Shown: positions 17,243 to 24,943 of the stretch, in pieces | Position numbering within the stretch: position 1 is the first letter of the stretch | Layout: every line of letters starts with the position of its first letter | Source: JASSUD01 sp031963405 | GTDB lineage: Bacteria > Pseudomonadota > Gammaproteobacteria > Burkholderiales > Burkholderiaceae | Direction: 5' to 3' | DNA: 64,000 nt | Assembly (NCBI GenBank): GCA_031963405.1 | Contig: JASSUJ010000001.1 | Location: 124,001 to 188,000, forward strand | Program-made: the position numbers and the translations under genes | The notes under the pieces: model-generated | Told to the model about the DNA's origin: nothing | The model's input: the letters and a program-made list of their open reading frames with translations, nothing else | The model's database searches: none

Positions 17243-17473
17243 TGAGCTTAATTACTGTAAATCCTCCATATACTCTAGCCTTTCATATAGGGGAATGTAG
17301 GGAGTGCTAGAGGCTTAATGTCTGGATTTTACGGGGCTTCACGCCCTTACTTTGGTTTAATGTTTTAGAGAGAAAGTCTAATAGCAACAGGCTTTTATTT
17401 AATTTATACCCTTGCTGGGAGTTATTTCGGTAGTGAATTCTCTTGTAGAGAGTTTTATTTAGAAAGTTAAACC

Positions 17474-17829
17474 ATGAATAGCAACTAGAATAATGATATT
17501 CAGGCTTTGATCGGAAAGTTGCGGAGTGAAAACATGAAAGTTAGGTACACGGCTGTCACAGAATTGAGCCATCAGAAAACACTACCGCGAAAAGTGATCT
17601 CGGCGTTGATCTATATAATGAATAATGATGAAAATAAGCTTGTCAGATCTGTGTTCGCCAATGCATTAGGCAACCAGGAGATAGGCATTACATTTATTTT
17701 GTAATACATATGCCTCGAAGAAGGCAATGTAAGTCTCCGTTAAAAAGACAAAAATCAAAGAAGAAAGCATCTTTAGGCTTTATGCCGCGCTACAGTTAGC
17801 GGCAGGTATGGGTCACCAAGTGGTACGCC
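17474..17829 (+). pseudogene. HEAT-repeat protein remnant
   Basis: From the ATG at 17474 the frame reads MNSN, then a TAG codon, then NNDIQALIGKLRSENMKVRY and AVTELSHQKTLPRKVISALI, ending at 17704. A second piece in another frame near 17763-17829 reads KEESIFRLYAALQLAAGMGH. Both have the helix-pair pattern of HEAT repeats. The gene is broken by a nonsense codon and at least one frameshift. It lies inside the remnant island. HEAT assignment is by pattern. Confidence 0.45.
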
Positions 17830-18495
17830 CTATGCTCTCTTCTCTATTGCCTCCTTTAGAAGCTTTTCCATCCTATCGATCTTAGAATTAAGACTGCGAA
17901 CCTCTTCTACACGTTTTTCTTCTAATTTAATTAAATCAGATTTAAGATTACGAACCTCTGCTCCATGTTCTTCTTGTAATTTAAATAAGTCTTTTTGTGT
18001 TTGAATGAACGCTTCCTGTGTTTTAAATAATTCTTTTTGTGTTTGAATGAAAGTTTCCTGTGTTTTAACTATATTCTGCGTATTCATATCTTCAATCCAT
18101 TTTTCAAATTGACTAATCTGTTGCTCAAAATCACTCATCCTTCTTTCCAAGATACATAACAATATTGCTGAGAAAACCTCTTCTTTTAATTTTTTTAAAT
18201 CATCAGTTTGATACTGGTTCAGCTTGTCGATGAGAGGATTAAATATATCATTAATCCACCATGTTATTAAATTCGTTCCCAACGCCATCCATAAACCAAT
18301 AACTGGGCTTCTTCGTAAAATATTAATGATAGTCGACGGAATATTAGCTAGAGGTAAAATACCTGTCACCAATTTAAACAAAAGCCTAAGCCGATCAAAA
18401 TTATAGAGGTCTTTCCCTTTAACATCCTCTTCAATAAAGGTTAGAAACTTTAGTACATTTCCATTATTAGTGCTACTTGCCATAGGGTTCAGCAT
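17830..18495 (-). CDS. Membrane-associated coiled-coil protein, unknown
   Basis: A 221-residue protein. Residues about 35-90 contain hydrophobic helices (LLFKLVTGILPLANIPST and SPVIGLWMALGTNLITWW). Residues about 120-221 form a continuous coiled coil with an internal near-repeat: KTQETFIQTQKELF is followed by KTQEAFIQTQKDLF, which points to recent internal duplication. A second possible start is the ATG at 18483. Neither start has a strong ribosome binding site. The gene lies inside the island remnant between the HEAT fragment and the broken integrase, and is the only intact gene there. No family recognised. A host-directed or phage-derived function is possible but unsupported. Confidence 0.6.
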   Translation of the reverse strand: MLNPMASSTNNGNVLKFLTFIEEDVKGKDLYNFDRLRLLFKLVTGILPLANIPSTIINILRRSPVIGLWMALGTNLITWWINDIFNPLIDKLNQYQTDDLKKLKEEVFSAILLCILERRMSDFEQQISQFEKWIEDMNTQNIVKTQETFIQTQKELFKTQEAFIQTQKDLFKLQEEHGAEVRNLKSDLIKLEEKRVEEVRSLNSKIDRMEKLLKEAIEKRA

Positions 18496-18943
18496 AATTT
18501 CATGTTCTTTGTTTGTTGTATTAGTTCTGCTTGAATTTAGGCTATATATAAAATTCGGTTGATGCTTTCCCTAATGCATACTGCCGATAGTGGAGAGGGG
18601 ACAGAAGCATTCAGGCTACAGCGCACCTTGCGCTAGCATTAGGGGCATTAAGATAAAATAATAGAGAGTGGCCTTAAAATAAGATAAATGCCTTATTTAA
18701 TAAATGTGTAGTTATATAGCGGATGTATAGCAAATAGCTATTCACTGGAATAATTTTTTTGATAGAAATATTCTTTACTCGTATCGTTGGAACCAGTTCA
18801 AAGCCCCTTTGGATGAGAAAAATAAAGATATTCTATTTTGCGAGGTAATTTTTTAGGTTATTTAGATAGGAAGGAGCATGCTTCTATTGAGGCTTGGAAA
18901 ATAAACCGAGCCTTTAATCACAGGCCGATCAACCAACCCAAGT

Positions 18944-19436
18944 TGCTATGGAGTAGCGTATTTAACAGGCCAACGCCCTGCGGACGTGCTCGAACTGATG
19001 CAGGCCAACATTCGGGATGGTGCTATTGAGATGCAACAGAATAAAATAAAAAAGCGGCTATGTATTGAAATTAAAGGGGAATTAGCCAAATTGATTGGCC
19101 GCTTAACTCAGTCATTCCATAATCCCGATAAAATAAACCTCATTAGCGCTATTGCGCAAAGAGGACGGTAAACCATTAACTTATTTGGCATTACGTTTTC
19201 GATTCGAGAAGGCGCGGGAAAAAGCCGCAAAATTTGCAAGAGAGCAGGGGCAACAAGAGTTAGCTAGCTGTATTGAAAATTTCCAGTTTCGGGATTTACG
19301 CGCTAAAGCTAAAACGGATAAAGAAGATCGAGAAGGTAGGGCCGCCGCTAAAAATCAACTCGGACATGCTAGCGAAAATATGACTAATAGATATGTGAGA
19401 CACCGCAGAGGACAGCCCGTTAGCCCGACCAAATAA
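18944..19436 (+). pseudogene. Phage-type tyrosine integrase, frameshifted C-terminal part
   Basis: The first piece reads AYLTGQRPADVLELMQANIR, then GAIEMQQNKIKKRLCIEIKG, the catalytic-Arg region of a tyrosine recombinase (TGQRPADVL). After a frameshift near 19150-19170 the second piece reads EDGKPLTYLALRFRFEKARE, FQFRDLRAKAKTDKEDREG, QLGHASENMTNRYVRHRRG, which holds the second Arg (RDLRA), the His (GHAS) and the catalytic Tyr (NRYVR). The N-terminal arm and core-binding domain are missing or unreadable. It points towards and lies 120 bp from the tRNA-Asn 3' end, the normal place for an integrase using that tRNA as its attachment site. It cannot make a full enzyme, so the island is fixed. Confidence 0.85.
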
Positions 19437-19508
19437 TCCTCTAAATTGCGGAACAAATTCGAGTTGAGAAGATATGCAAAAAGCAAAAATTGCGGAACAG
19501 CCCCCTAA

Positions 19509-19606
19509 ATTGCGGAACAAATAAAAAAGGCTTACATCGCTGTAAGCCTTTTAGCATCTGGCTCCCCGACCAGGGCTCGAACCTGGGACCTGCGGATTAA
19601 CAGTCC
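19509..19606. repeat. Attachment-site repeat at tRNA-Asn
   Basis: The tRNA-proximal copy of the 98-99 bp direct repeat shared with 17144-17242, covering the tRNA terminator and tRNA 3' half. Just outside it the short motif AAATTGCGGAACA occurs three times (about 19443, 19488 and 19508), and once near 17143 as AAATTGCGGAGCA. These could be arm-type sites or slippage copies. Confidence 0.8.
19523..19552 (-). terminator. Terminator of tRNA-Asn
   Basis: A perfect 12-bp stem AAAAGGCTTACA / TGTAAGCCTTTT with a four-base loop, followed on the minus strand by a T-rich run. It sits directly after the tRNA. The same hairpin is duplicated at 17161-17188. Confidence 0.8.
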
Positions 19607-19634
19607 GTCGCTCTACCGACTGAGCTATCGGGGA
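19559..19634 (-). tRNA. tRNA-Asn (GTT)
   Basis: A complete 76-nt tRNA on the minus strand including the encoded CCA. The acceptor TCCCCGA pairs with TCGGGGA, the D arm contains AGCTCAGTCGG, the anticodon stem-loop reads CGGACTGTTAATCCG with anticodon GTT, and the T arm reads CCAGGTTCGAGCCCTGG. It lies next to fdxA. Its 3' half was the integration target of the neighbouring island remnant. Confidence 0.95.
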
Positions 19635-19743
19635 AAAGGTGGAGACGGGATTCTATTGAGGCCCGCCTAGCTTGTCAAGAAAGTTTTCACATTTTGATCT
19701 ATTTCAAAATATGAAAATACATATAAAGCATGTGTATTACGCT

Positions 19744-20106
19744 TTAACGTTTCAATAAATGCCGTTTGTCAGTGATGTCTTTCCACTGGTCAGCATCAGG
19801 CAAGGGGGCTTGCGATCTGGTGATGGTCGGCCATTGTCGGGAAAGGGCGGCATTGATTTCGATGAAGTCCTGCTGATTGCCAGGTACATCTTCTTCTGCA
19901 TAAATGGCCGAGACAGGGCATTCAGCGACGCATACTGCGCAATCGATGCATTCGTCAGGATCAATGACTAAAAAGTTAGCGCGCCGCTGGCTATTATCTC
20001 CATCGCCGCTTTTTTCATCGTATTTATGGAAGCAATCTACTGGGCATACATCGACGCAGTCGGTGTAAAGGCAATTAATACAGCTCTCAGTGACAACGTG
20101 AGTCAT
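19744..20106 (-). CDS. fdxA: Seven-iron ferredoxin FdxA
   Basis: A small electron carrier with one 3Fe-4S and one 4Fe-4S cluster. The first Cys set is CINCLYTDCVDVCPVDCFH and the second DECIDCAVCVAECPV, with the usual long C-terminal extension. A longer frame starts at 20139. I chose the ATG at 20106 because the protein then opens MTHVVTESCINC as in the family and GAGAG precedes it, giving 120 residues. The first-cluster loop (EKSGDGDNSQRRANFLVIDP) is somewhat longer than in typical FdxA, which usually has a short GPNFLVIDP here. Monocistronic, beside tRNA-Asn. Confidence 0.93.
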   Translation of the reverse strand: MTHVVTESCINCLYTDCVDVCPVDCFHKYDEKSGDGDNSQRRANFLVIDPDECIDCAVCVAECPVSAIYAEEDVPGNQQDFIEINAALSRQWPTITRSQAPLPDADQWKDITDKRHLLKR

Positions 20107-20413
20107 ACAAACTCTCTCGGAAACAATAAAGATAGCCAACTGCTGAATGCAGGTTGTGATTTTTTCTCATGGAATGCAATTGTAGCGCACTGCTTTTCCT
20201 AAGCTGTGCATTTTGGCTGTCAGGTCTGTTTTGGTTTAGTTTGAAAATAGTTTTGAGAGCTAACGAAATGCTGAATAAGCGGGGAATGGCATCGTGCCCT
20301 ACAGGCAGATGTTTGTGCCGGCATTCAATGCCTACGGCCTATTTAACGCTTCGCTGAAGCGAGAAAAAAAGCATGAGAAGTAGGGCGCTTCACCCTGATG
20401 AGGTGTTGCGCTA
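20107..20413. other. Intergenic region between fdxA and rpsF
   Basis: About 300 bp holding the divergent promoters of fdxA and the rpsF operon. A short open frame on the + strand (20169-20357) has no coding character. The part nearest rpsF is described separately as a structured leader. Confidence 0.4.
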
Positions 20414-20552
20414 GTTGCCTGTTAAGTGATTTTCCGTTAGGCAACTGTCCGTTATAGTTGTCCAATAAGCAATTTCCCGTTAGAATTGCCGGTTTACTCG
20501 CCTTGCTGCACCGGTTTTGATGCCCGGGTGGCTGTTATCCATAAGGAATATT
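20414..20552 (+). promoter_or_regulatory. Structured rpsF leader, candidate S6:S18 autoregulatory RNA
   Basis: Three successive small hairpins each carry CCGTTA in or near the loop: GTTGCCT...AGGCAAC (20414-20445), CAACTGTCCGTTATAGTTG (about 20442-20460) and CAATTTCCCGTTAGAATTG (20470-20488). A fourth hairpin, CACCGG...CCGGGTG, lies just before the ribosome binding site. In many bacteria the S6:S18 complex binds a CCG-containing structure in the rpsF leader and represses the operon. That one of these hairpins is such a site is inference. Confidence 0.35.
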
Positions 20553-20918
20553 ATGCGTCATTATGAAATTGTTTTTATTGTACGTCCTGACCAAAGCGAG
20601 CAAGTGGGCGCGATGGTCGATCGGTATAAAGGTATTATTACCGCTCGCAGTGGACAAATTCACCGTGTTGAAGATTGGGGCCGTCGTCAGTTGGCCTATA
20701 TGATCGAGAAGAAAATTGCCAAAGCCCACTATGTCTGCATGAATATTGAGTGCGATAAAGAAACGCTACTAGAGCTTGAGCAAACTTTCAAATTTAATGA
20801 TGCTGTATTGCGTCATTTAATTGTCCAGATGAAAAAAGCAGTGGTTGATCCTTCTCCAATGATGAAGGAAGTCCAGCGCGAAGAAGCGAAAAAAGCAGCT
20901 TCAGCCCACGCGGCTTGA
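20553..20918 (+). CDS. rpsF: 30S ribosomal protein S6
   Basis: A primary small-subunit protein that pairs with S18 on the platform. MRHYEIVFIVRPDQSEQ at the start and the C-terminal helix region are typical. 121 residues. The longer frame from 20517 is rejected because AAGGAA precedes the ATG at 20553 and the family starts MRHYE. First gene of rpsF-priB-rpsR-rplI. The leader upstream is structured and probably carries autoregulation. Confidence 0.97.
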   Translation: MRHYEIVFIVRPDQSEQVGAMVDRYKGIITARSGQIHRVEDWGRRQLAYMIEKKIAKAHYVCMNIECDKETLLELEQTFKFNDAVLRHLIVQMKKAVVDPSPMMKEVQREEAKKAASAHAA

Positions 20919-21017
20919 GTGTGAGTTTAGTTAGGGCCGTGTACGAGTAAGTGACGCCTAGCAGTACCAAGCATTAGCTTTGTGCGGTGCTTAACAGTTG
21001 GAAGCAGTGAGGCAACG

Positions 21018-21317
21018 ATGAATCGGGTATGGCTTGAAGCAAGTATTATCGAGCGATCCCCCATTCGCTATACACCAGCTGGTGTGCCTATTGTGCAATG
21101 TACGTTAGTGCATCGTTCAGAGGTAATAGAAGCTGGCGTGAGGCGCAAGGTTGAAATGACTGTGCCAGCTGTGGTGGCAGGCGAGCTAAGTGGTTTATTA
21201 GCGTGCTATGAACTTGGTCGTCTAGCTAACTTTATAGGCTTTCTTGCTCCGCGCAGCCTTAAGGCTCATACGCTTACCTTTCACATTACTGAGTTACAAG
21301 AGATTCACAAGGATTAA
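21018..21317 (+). CDS. priB: Primosomal replication protein N
   Basis: A small OB-fold single-strand DNA-binding protein that works with PriA and DnaT-type helpers in replication restart. It begins MNRVWLEASIIERSPIRYTP and carries the typical GVPIVQCTLVHRS strand. 99 residues from the ATG at 21018, preceded by GAGG. A longer frame from 20982 has no such signal. Its place between rpsF and rpsR is the standard beta- and gammaproteobacterial order. It ends two bases before the rpsR start. Confidence 0.94.
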   Translation: MNRVWLEASIIERSPIRYTPAGVPIVQCTLVHRSEVIEAGVRRKVEMTVPAVVAGELSGLLACYELGRLANFIGFLAPRSLKAHTLTFHITELQEIHKD

Positions 21318-21319
21318 AC

Positions 21320-21607
21320 ATGCCTCGCTTTTTTGGTAAAAAATTCGACAAGAAAAATGATTTTCGCCGTCAGCAGCAAAACCCTTTGTTTAAGCGCAAG
21401 AAATTTTGCCGCTTTACTGCTGCTAAGGTTGAGCAAATTGATTACAAAGATATTGATACGCTAAAAGATTTTATTGGCGAGAGTGGAAAAATTACACCAG
21501 CCCGTCTTACAGGTAATAAAGCGCGCTTTCAACGTCAGTTAAATCAGGCAATTAAGCGGGCGCGTTTTCTTGCGTTACTGCCATACACTGATTTGCACAA
21601 GGCTTGA
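21320..21607 (+). CDS. rpsR: 30S ribosomal protein S18
   Basis: The S6 partner on the 30S platform. The conserved core KFCRFTAAKVEQIDYKDIDT and the C-terminal KITPARLTGNKARFQRQLNQ are clear. 95 residues, with a basic N-terminal extension (FGKKFDKKNDFRRQQQNP) of the kind seen in Burkholderiales. Starts two bases after priB. Confidence 0.97.
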   Translation: MPRFFGKKFDKKNDFRRQQQNPLFKRKKFCRFTAAKVEQIDYKDIDTLKDFIGESGKITPARLTGNKARFQRQLNQAIKRARFLALLPYTDLHKA

Positions 21608-21636
21608 TGCATCACGGCGCGACTAGGAGAATATAA

Positions 21637-22107
21637 ATGGAAGTTATTTTGCTGAAAGATGTCCGTAGCCGTAAGCGCGGTAACCGTCAACTAGGTAATA
21701 TCGGTGATATTGTTGAAGTAAAAAATGGCTTTGCCCGTTTTTTATTTTCAAAAGGGATTGCTTGCTTTGCTACGCCAGCGGCGCGCGAAGAAATTGAGCA
21801 ACGACGTGCAGAATTAGAGAAACAAGCAGCTGATGAACTATGCTTAGCGCGCTTACAAGGCGAGAAATTAGCAGGTTTGACTTTGCAGATCTCGCAAAAA
21901 GCGGGTATGAGCGGCTTGCTGTTTGGCTCTGTAACGAAAGAAATGATTGTTAAATCGCTTAAAAATCATGGCTTTACTGTTGAAAGAGCGCAAGTGACCA
22001 TACCTGATGGATTGTTAAAAAGGGTGGGTGATCATACTGTGCAAGTTGAATTGCATGCTGATGTGTTGATTGATGTGAAAGTGTCAGTGCTTGGTGAAGC
22101 TGCTTAA
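21637..22107 (+). CDS. rplI: 50S ribosomal protein L9
   Basis: Large-subunit protein that spans from the L1 stalk base outward and helps suppress frameshifting. The N-terminal domain (MEVILLKDVRSRKRGNRQLG, NGFARFLFSKGIA), the connecting helix and the C-terminal domain (GLLFGSVTKEMIVKSLK) are all present in 156 residues. ACTAGGAGAATATAA gives a good ribosome binding site. Last gene of the operon; a strong terminator lies 150 bp downstream. Confidence 0.97.
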   Translation: MEVILLKDVRSRKRGNRQLGNIGDIVEVKNGFARFLFSKGIACFATPAAREEIEQRRAELEKQAADELCLARLQGEKLAGLTLQISQKAGMSGLLFGSVTKEMIVKSLKNHGFTVERAQVTIPDGLLKRVGDHTVQVELHADVLIDVKVSVLGEAA

Positions 22108-22258
22108 GGATTATGTTGTTGCGGCTTAAGGAAGTGTTGAATAAATTGTGAGCAAGGAATGCCGATGTAGTTAGTGCAACTGTACTGACTGTGGCGTATG
22201 AGGCTACTCCCGGTTTATTCTATTCTTGGCCTAACAAGAACTTTCTAAGTGGTAGTGA

Positions 22259-22297
22259 ACAAAGACGGAAGCCGTAAGGCTTCCGTCTTTGTCGTTT
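22259..22297 (+). terminator. Terminator of the rpsF-rplI operon
   Basis: ACAAAGACGGAAGCC pairs perfectly with GGCTTCCGTCTTTGT around GTAA, followed by CGTTT. A 15-bp stem, the strongest simple hairpin in this part of the window. Confidence 0.85.
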
Positions 22298-22326
22298 ATA
22301 CTTACCGAAAATTGCTTTAGAGTCTA

Positions 22327-22492
22327 TTCACGATCTTTCTAAAGGGTTGCTAGCGTAGTTGCTAAATCCAGGAAGACGGCATATGGGTAACCCCAGGCAT
22401 GAACCTCCGTCCTCATTGAGTATATGAAGATTCCGAGCCCCACCCAGAATTTGACAACAACGCAAATCATGGCCGTTTAGGGGGATCGTGAA
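22327..22492. repeat. Family C inverted-repeat element upstream of dnaB
   Basis: Ends TTCACGATCTTTCTAAAGGG and its partner CCGTTTAGGGGGATCGTGAA bound a 166-bp element. The inner GAAGATTCCGAGCCCCACCC matches the family C core at 38254-38401. It fills most of the gap between the rplI terminator and dnaB and ends 28 bp before the dnaB ATG. Confidence 0.65.
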
Positions 22493-22520
22493 CATGTTCT
22501 TAAAAAAATCACCTTAATCA

Positions 22521-23906
22521 ATGAATAACATTAAACCAGACCCACAGATCGAATCACTGAAAGTCCCGCCACACTCGATTGAAGCTGAGCAATCAGTGCT
22601 AGGCGGGCTTTTGCTAGATAACAGCGCGTGGGATCGCATCGCGGATTTTCTGCGCGAAAGTGATTTTTATCGTTATGACCATCGGTTGATTTTTAAGCAC
22701 ATTGGCAAGCTTATTTCAGTTGCGCGTCCAGCCGATGTGATTACGGTATTTGAAGCCCTGACAAATACTGCGCAAGCTAATGATGTGGGTGGCTTAGCTT
22801 ATTTAAACGCGTTGGCGCAAAACACGCCAAGCGCGGCGAATATCCGCCGTTATGCAGAAATTGTCCGCGATCGCTCAGTACTGCGTAGGCTTGTGACAGT
22901 AGCAGATGAAATTTCTGGCGATGCCTTTAATCCGCAGGGCAGGGAAGTGCGCCAATTACTTGATGAAGCTGAATCAAAAGTATTCGCGATCGCTGAAGAA
23001 GGTGCGCGTGGTACGCAAGGCTTTATGGAGATTAAGCCACTGCTGTCACAAGTCGTCGAACGGATTGATACGCTTTACCATCAAGATAATCCCAATGATG
23101 TAACTGGCACACCGACAGGTTTCGTTGATCTTGATCGAATGACTTCAGGCATGCACGGTGGCGAATTAATTATCGTGGCTGGCCGCCCATCAATGGGTAA
23201 AACTTCGCTCGCGATGAATATTGGCGAATACGTGGCCGTTGAATATGGCTTGCCAGTAGCCGTTTTCTCAATGGAAATGCCGGGCGCACAGCTTGCCATG
23301 CGTATGCTTGGTTCGGTAGGTCGACTGGACGCGCACCGATTGCGTACCGGTAAGCTGGTTGATGAAGATTGGCCTAAACTCACGCACGCCATGCAAAAAA
23401 TGAGTGATGCTCAGCTTTTTATCGACGAGCAAGGTGCGCTTAACCCGCTAGAGCTGCGCGCGCGTGCGCGGCGCTTGTCGCGTCAATGCGGGCAACTTGG
23501 CATGATTATCATCGACTATATACAGCTGATGTCATCCGCCTCTTCAAACGAAAATCGGGCGACCGAGCTTTCTGAAATTTCACGCTCATTAAAGAGTCTT
23601 GCTAAAGAACTCAACGTACCTGTGGTTGCCTTATCACAGCTTAATCGTAGCCTTGAACAACGTCCTAATAAACGTCCTTTAATGTCTGACTTGCGCGAAT
23701 CTGGTGCGATTGAACAGGATGCTGATGTGATTTATTTCATTTATCGAGACGAAGTGTATAACCCAGATAGTCAAGATAAAGGCACAGCTGAAATTATTAT
23801 TGCTAAACAGCGTAACGGCCCAATTGGGACGGTACGGCTAGCCTTTTTGGGGCAATATACAAAATTCGATAATTTTACTGGGCATTCAGCCTATAGCCCC
23901 GATTAA
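22521..23906 (+). CDS. dnaB: Replicative DNA helicase
   Basis: The hexameric 5'-3' helicase of the replication fork. The N-terminal domain starts after VPPHSIEAEQSVLGGLLLDN. The RecA-like ATPase has Walker A GRPSMGKTS near residue 220, Walker B IIIDYIQLM near 330, and the LRESGAIEQDADVI arginine-finger region near 395. 461 residues, normal length. No clear ribosome binding site precedes the ATG, and a family C element lies just upstream, so its promoter is either within the element or in the 28 bp after it. Confidence 0.96.
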   Translation: MNNIKPDPQIESLKVPPHSIEAEQSVLGGLLLDNSAWDRIADFLRESDFYRYDHRLIFKHIGKLISVARPADVITVFEALTNTAQANDVGGLAYLNALAQNTPSAANIRRYAEIVRDRSVLRRLVTVADEISGDAFNPQGREVRQLLDEAESKVFAIAEEGARGTQGFMEIKPLLSQVVERIDTLYHQDNPNDVTGTPTGFVDLDRMTSGMHGGELIIVAGRPSMGKTSLAMNIGEYVAVEYGLPVAVFSMEMPGAQLAMRMLGSVGRLDAHRLRTGKLVDEDWPKLTHAMQKMSDAQLFIDEQGALNPLELRARARRLSRQCGQLGMIIIDYIQLMSSASSNENRATELSEISRSLKSLAKELNVPVVALSQLNRSLEQRPNKRPLMSDLRESGAIEQDADVIYFIYRDEVYNPDSQDKGTAEIIIAKQRNGPIGTVRLAFLGQYTKFDNFTGHSAYSPD

Positions 23907-24299
23907 TCTATTGTTAAGAAAGCCCTACATCAATCAAGAGTGCGAAATGCTAGGGAAGGGCTGAATGGCTAGGGAACAAAGAAAGCTGCCGCGCAGGTAG
24001 TGTAACGAGTCAATGAGCGCAGACTATGAGGCATGACGCAGCCCTCAGTCTATTTTTCGCTTTCGTAGCCCGGCACAAATAATATGTTTGTAAAGCAGAA
24101 AAGCATGAACTTGTTGTTAATTGATTCGATGTTTTCTTGAAGAGCGAGTTTTACCCGCTGTATATGAGATAGAATGCGATGCTTTTTTAGATACTGTCTA
24201 ATCGTTTATTAGGCTGCGTGGTCAAGCGTCAGTAAGACCATTGTGCCTCAAGCTTTGAGATAGTTTTATTGGTCATTTTGTTATTACGCAGGGACTTGC
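23907..24299. other. Intergenic region after dnaB
   Basis: About 390 bp with no open frame of coding character and no clear inverted repeat. The final part should hold the promoter of the phosphate transporter pair. Confidence 0.4.
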
Positions 24300-24926
24300 A
24301 TGTTCAGCCGCTTTCTTCCCACCGAAAATAAATTCTTCGAAATCTTCAATGCTCACGCGGAATGCCTAGTCGATGGGATTCATGAGCTAAGACGTTTAAT
24401 TGATAATCTTGGCGAAGCTGAGATTCATAAGCAGAATGTGCAGGCGAGCGAAAAGCGCGCAGATAAGCTCACGCATGAAGCCATGGATCTACTGCATAAG
24501 GTTTTTATCACGCCGTTTGATCGTGATGAAATCCACAAACTTATCAGCACCATGGACGATATTCTCGACTTAATCGAGGACGTAGCGACCGCTATTTGGC
24601 TGTACGATGTGCAGACGCTGCCAGCTGAAGCTAGCGAGCTAGTACGCATTAGCGTGGCTTGTTGCGAGCAAGTTAAGCTGGCTGTTGAGCGGCTTAGCAA
24701 TATAAAAAATGCTGATGAAATCTTGAGCATTTGCACAGAAATTGACCAGCTTGAATCAGAAGCCGACCGCGAATTGCGAGGCGCCATCTCTAAACTTTTC
24801 CGTGAAGAGAACGATGTGAAAACGCTTATCAAACACAAGGCAATTTTTGAGCTGCTCGAAGAGGTGACGGATAAGTGTGAAGATGTCGCCAATATTATCG
24901 AAGGCATCGTGTTAGAAAACGCATAA
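24300..24926 (+). CDS. DUF47-family phosphate transport accessory protein
   Basis: A 208-residue all-helical PhoU-like protein of the DUF47 family, found next to Pit phosphate transporters and thought to regulate them. Conserved features include MFSRFLPTENKFFEIFNAHA and the later FELLEEVTDKCEDVANIIEG near the C-terminus. 17 bp separate its stop from the ATG of the transporter gene, so the pair is one operon. Cytoplasmic. No damage seen. Confidence 0.9.
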   Translation: MFSRFLPTENKFFEIFNAHAECLVDGIHELRRLIDNLGEAEIHKQNVQASEKRADKLTHEAMDLLHKVFITPFDRDEIHKLISTMDDILDLIEDVATAIWLYDVQTLPAEASELVRISVACCEQVKLAVERLSNIKNADEILSICTEIDQLESEADRELRGAISKLFREENDVKTLIKHKAIFELLEEVTDKCEDVANIIEGIVLENA

Positions 24927-24943
24927 CTTGCTAGGAAGCATTG

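Noticed and set aside
17194..17270. Second tRNA-Asn gene
   Set aside because: Only the 3' half matches; the D arm and 5' acceptor strand are absent and the T loop is mutated, so it is an attachment-site duplicate.
20169..20357. 62-residue frame between fdxA and rpsF
   Set aside because: Cys/Leu-rich translation typical of non-coding sequence, no start signal, ends before the structured leader.
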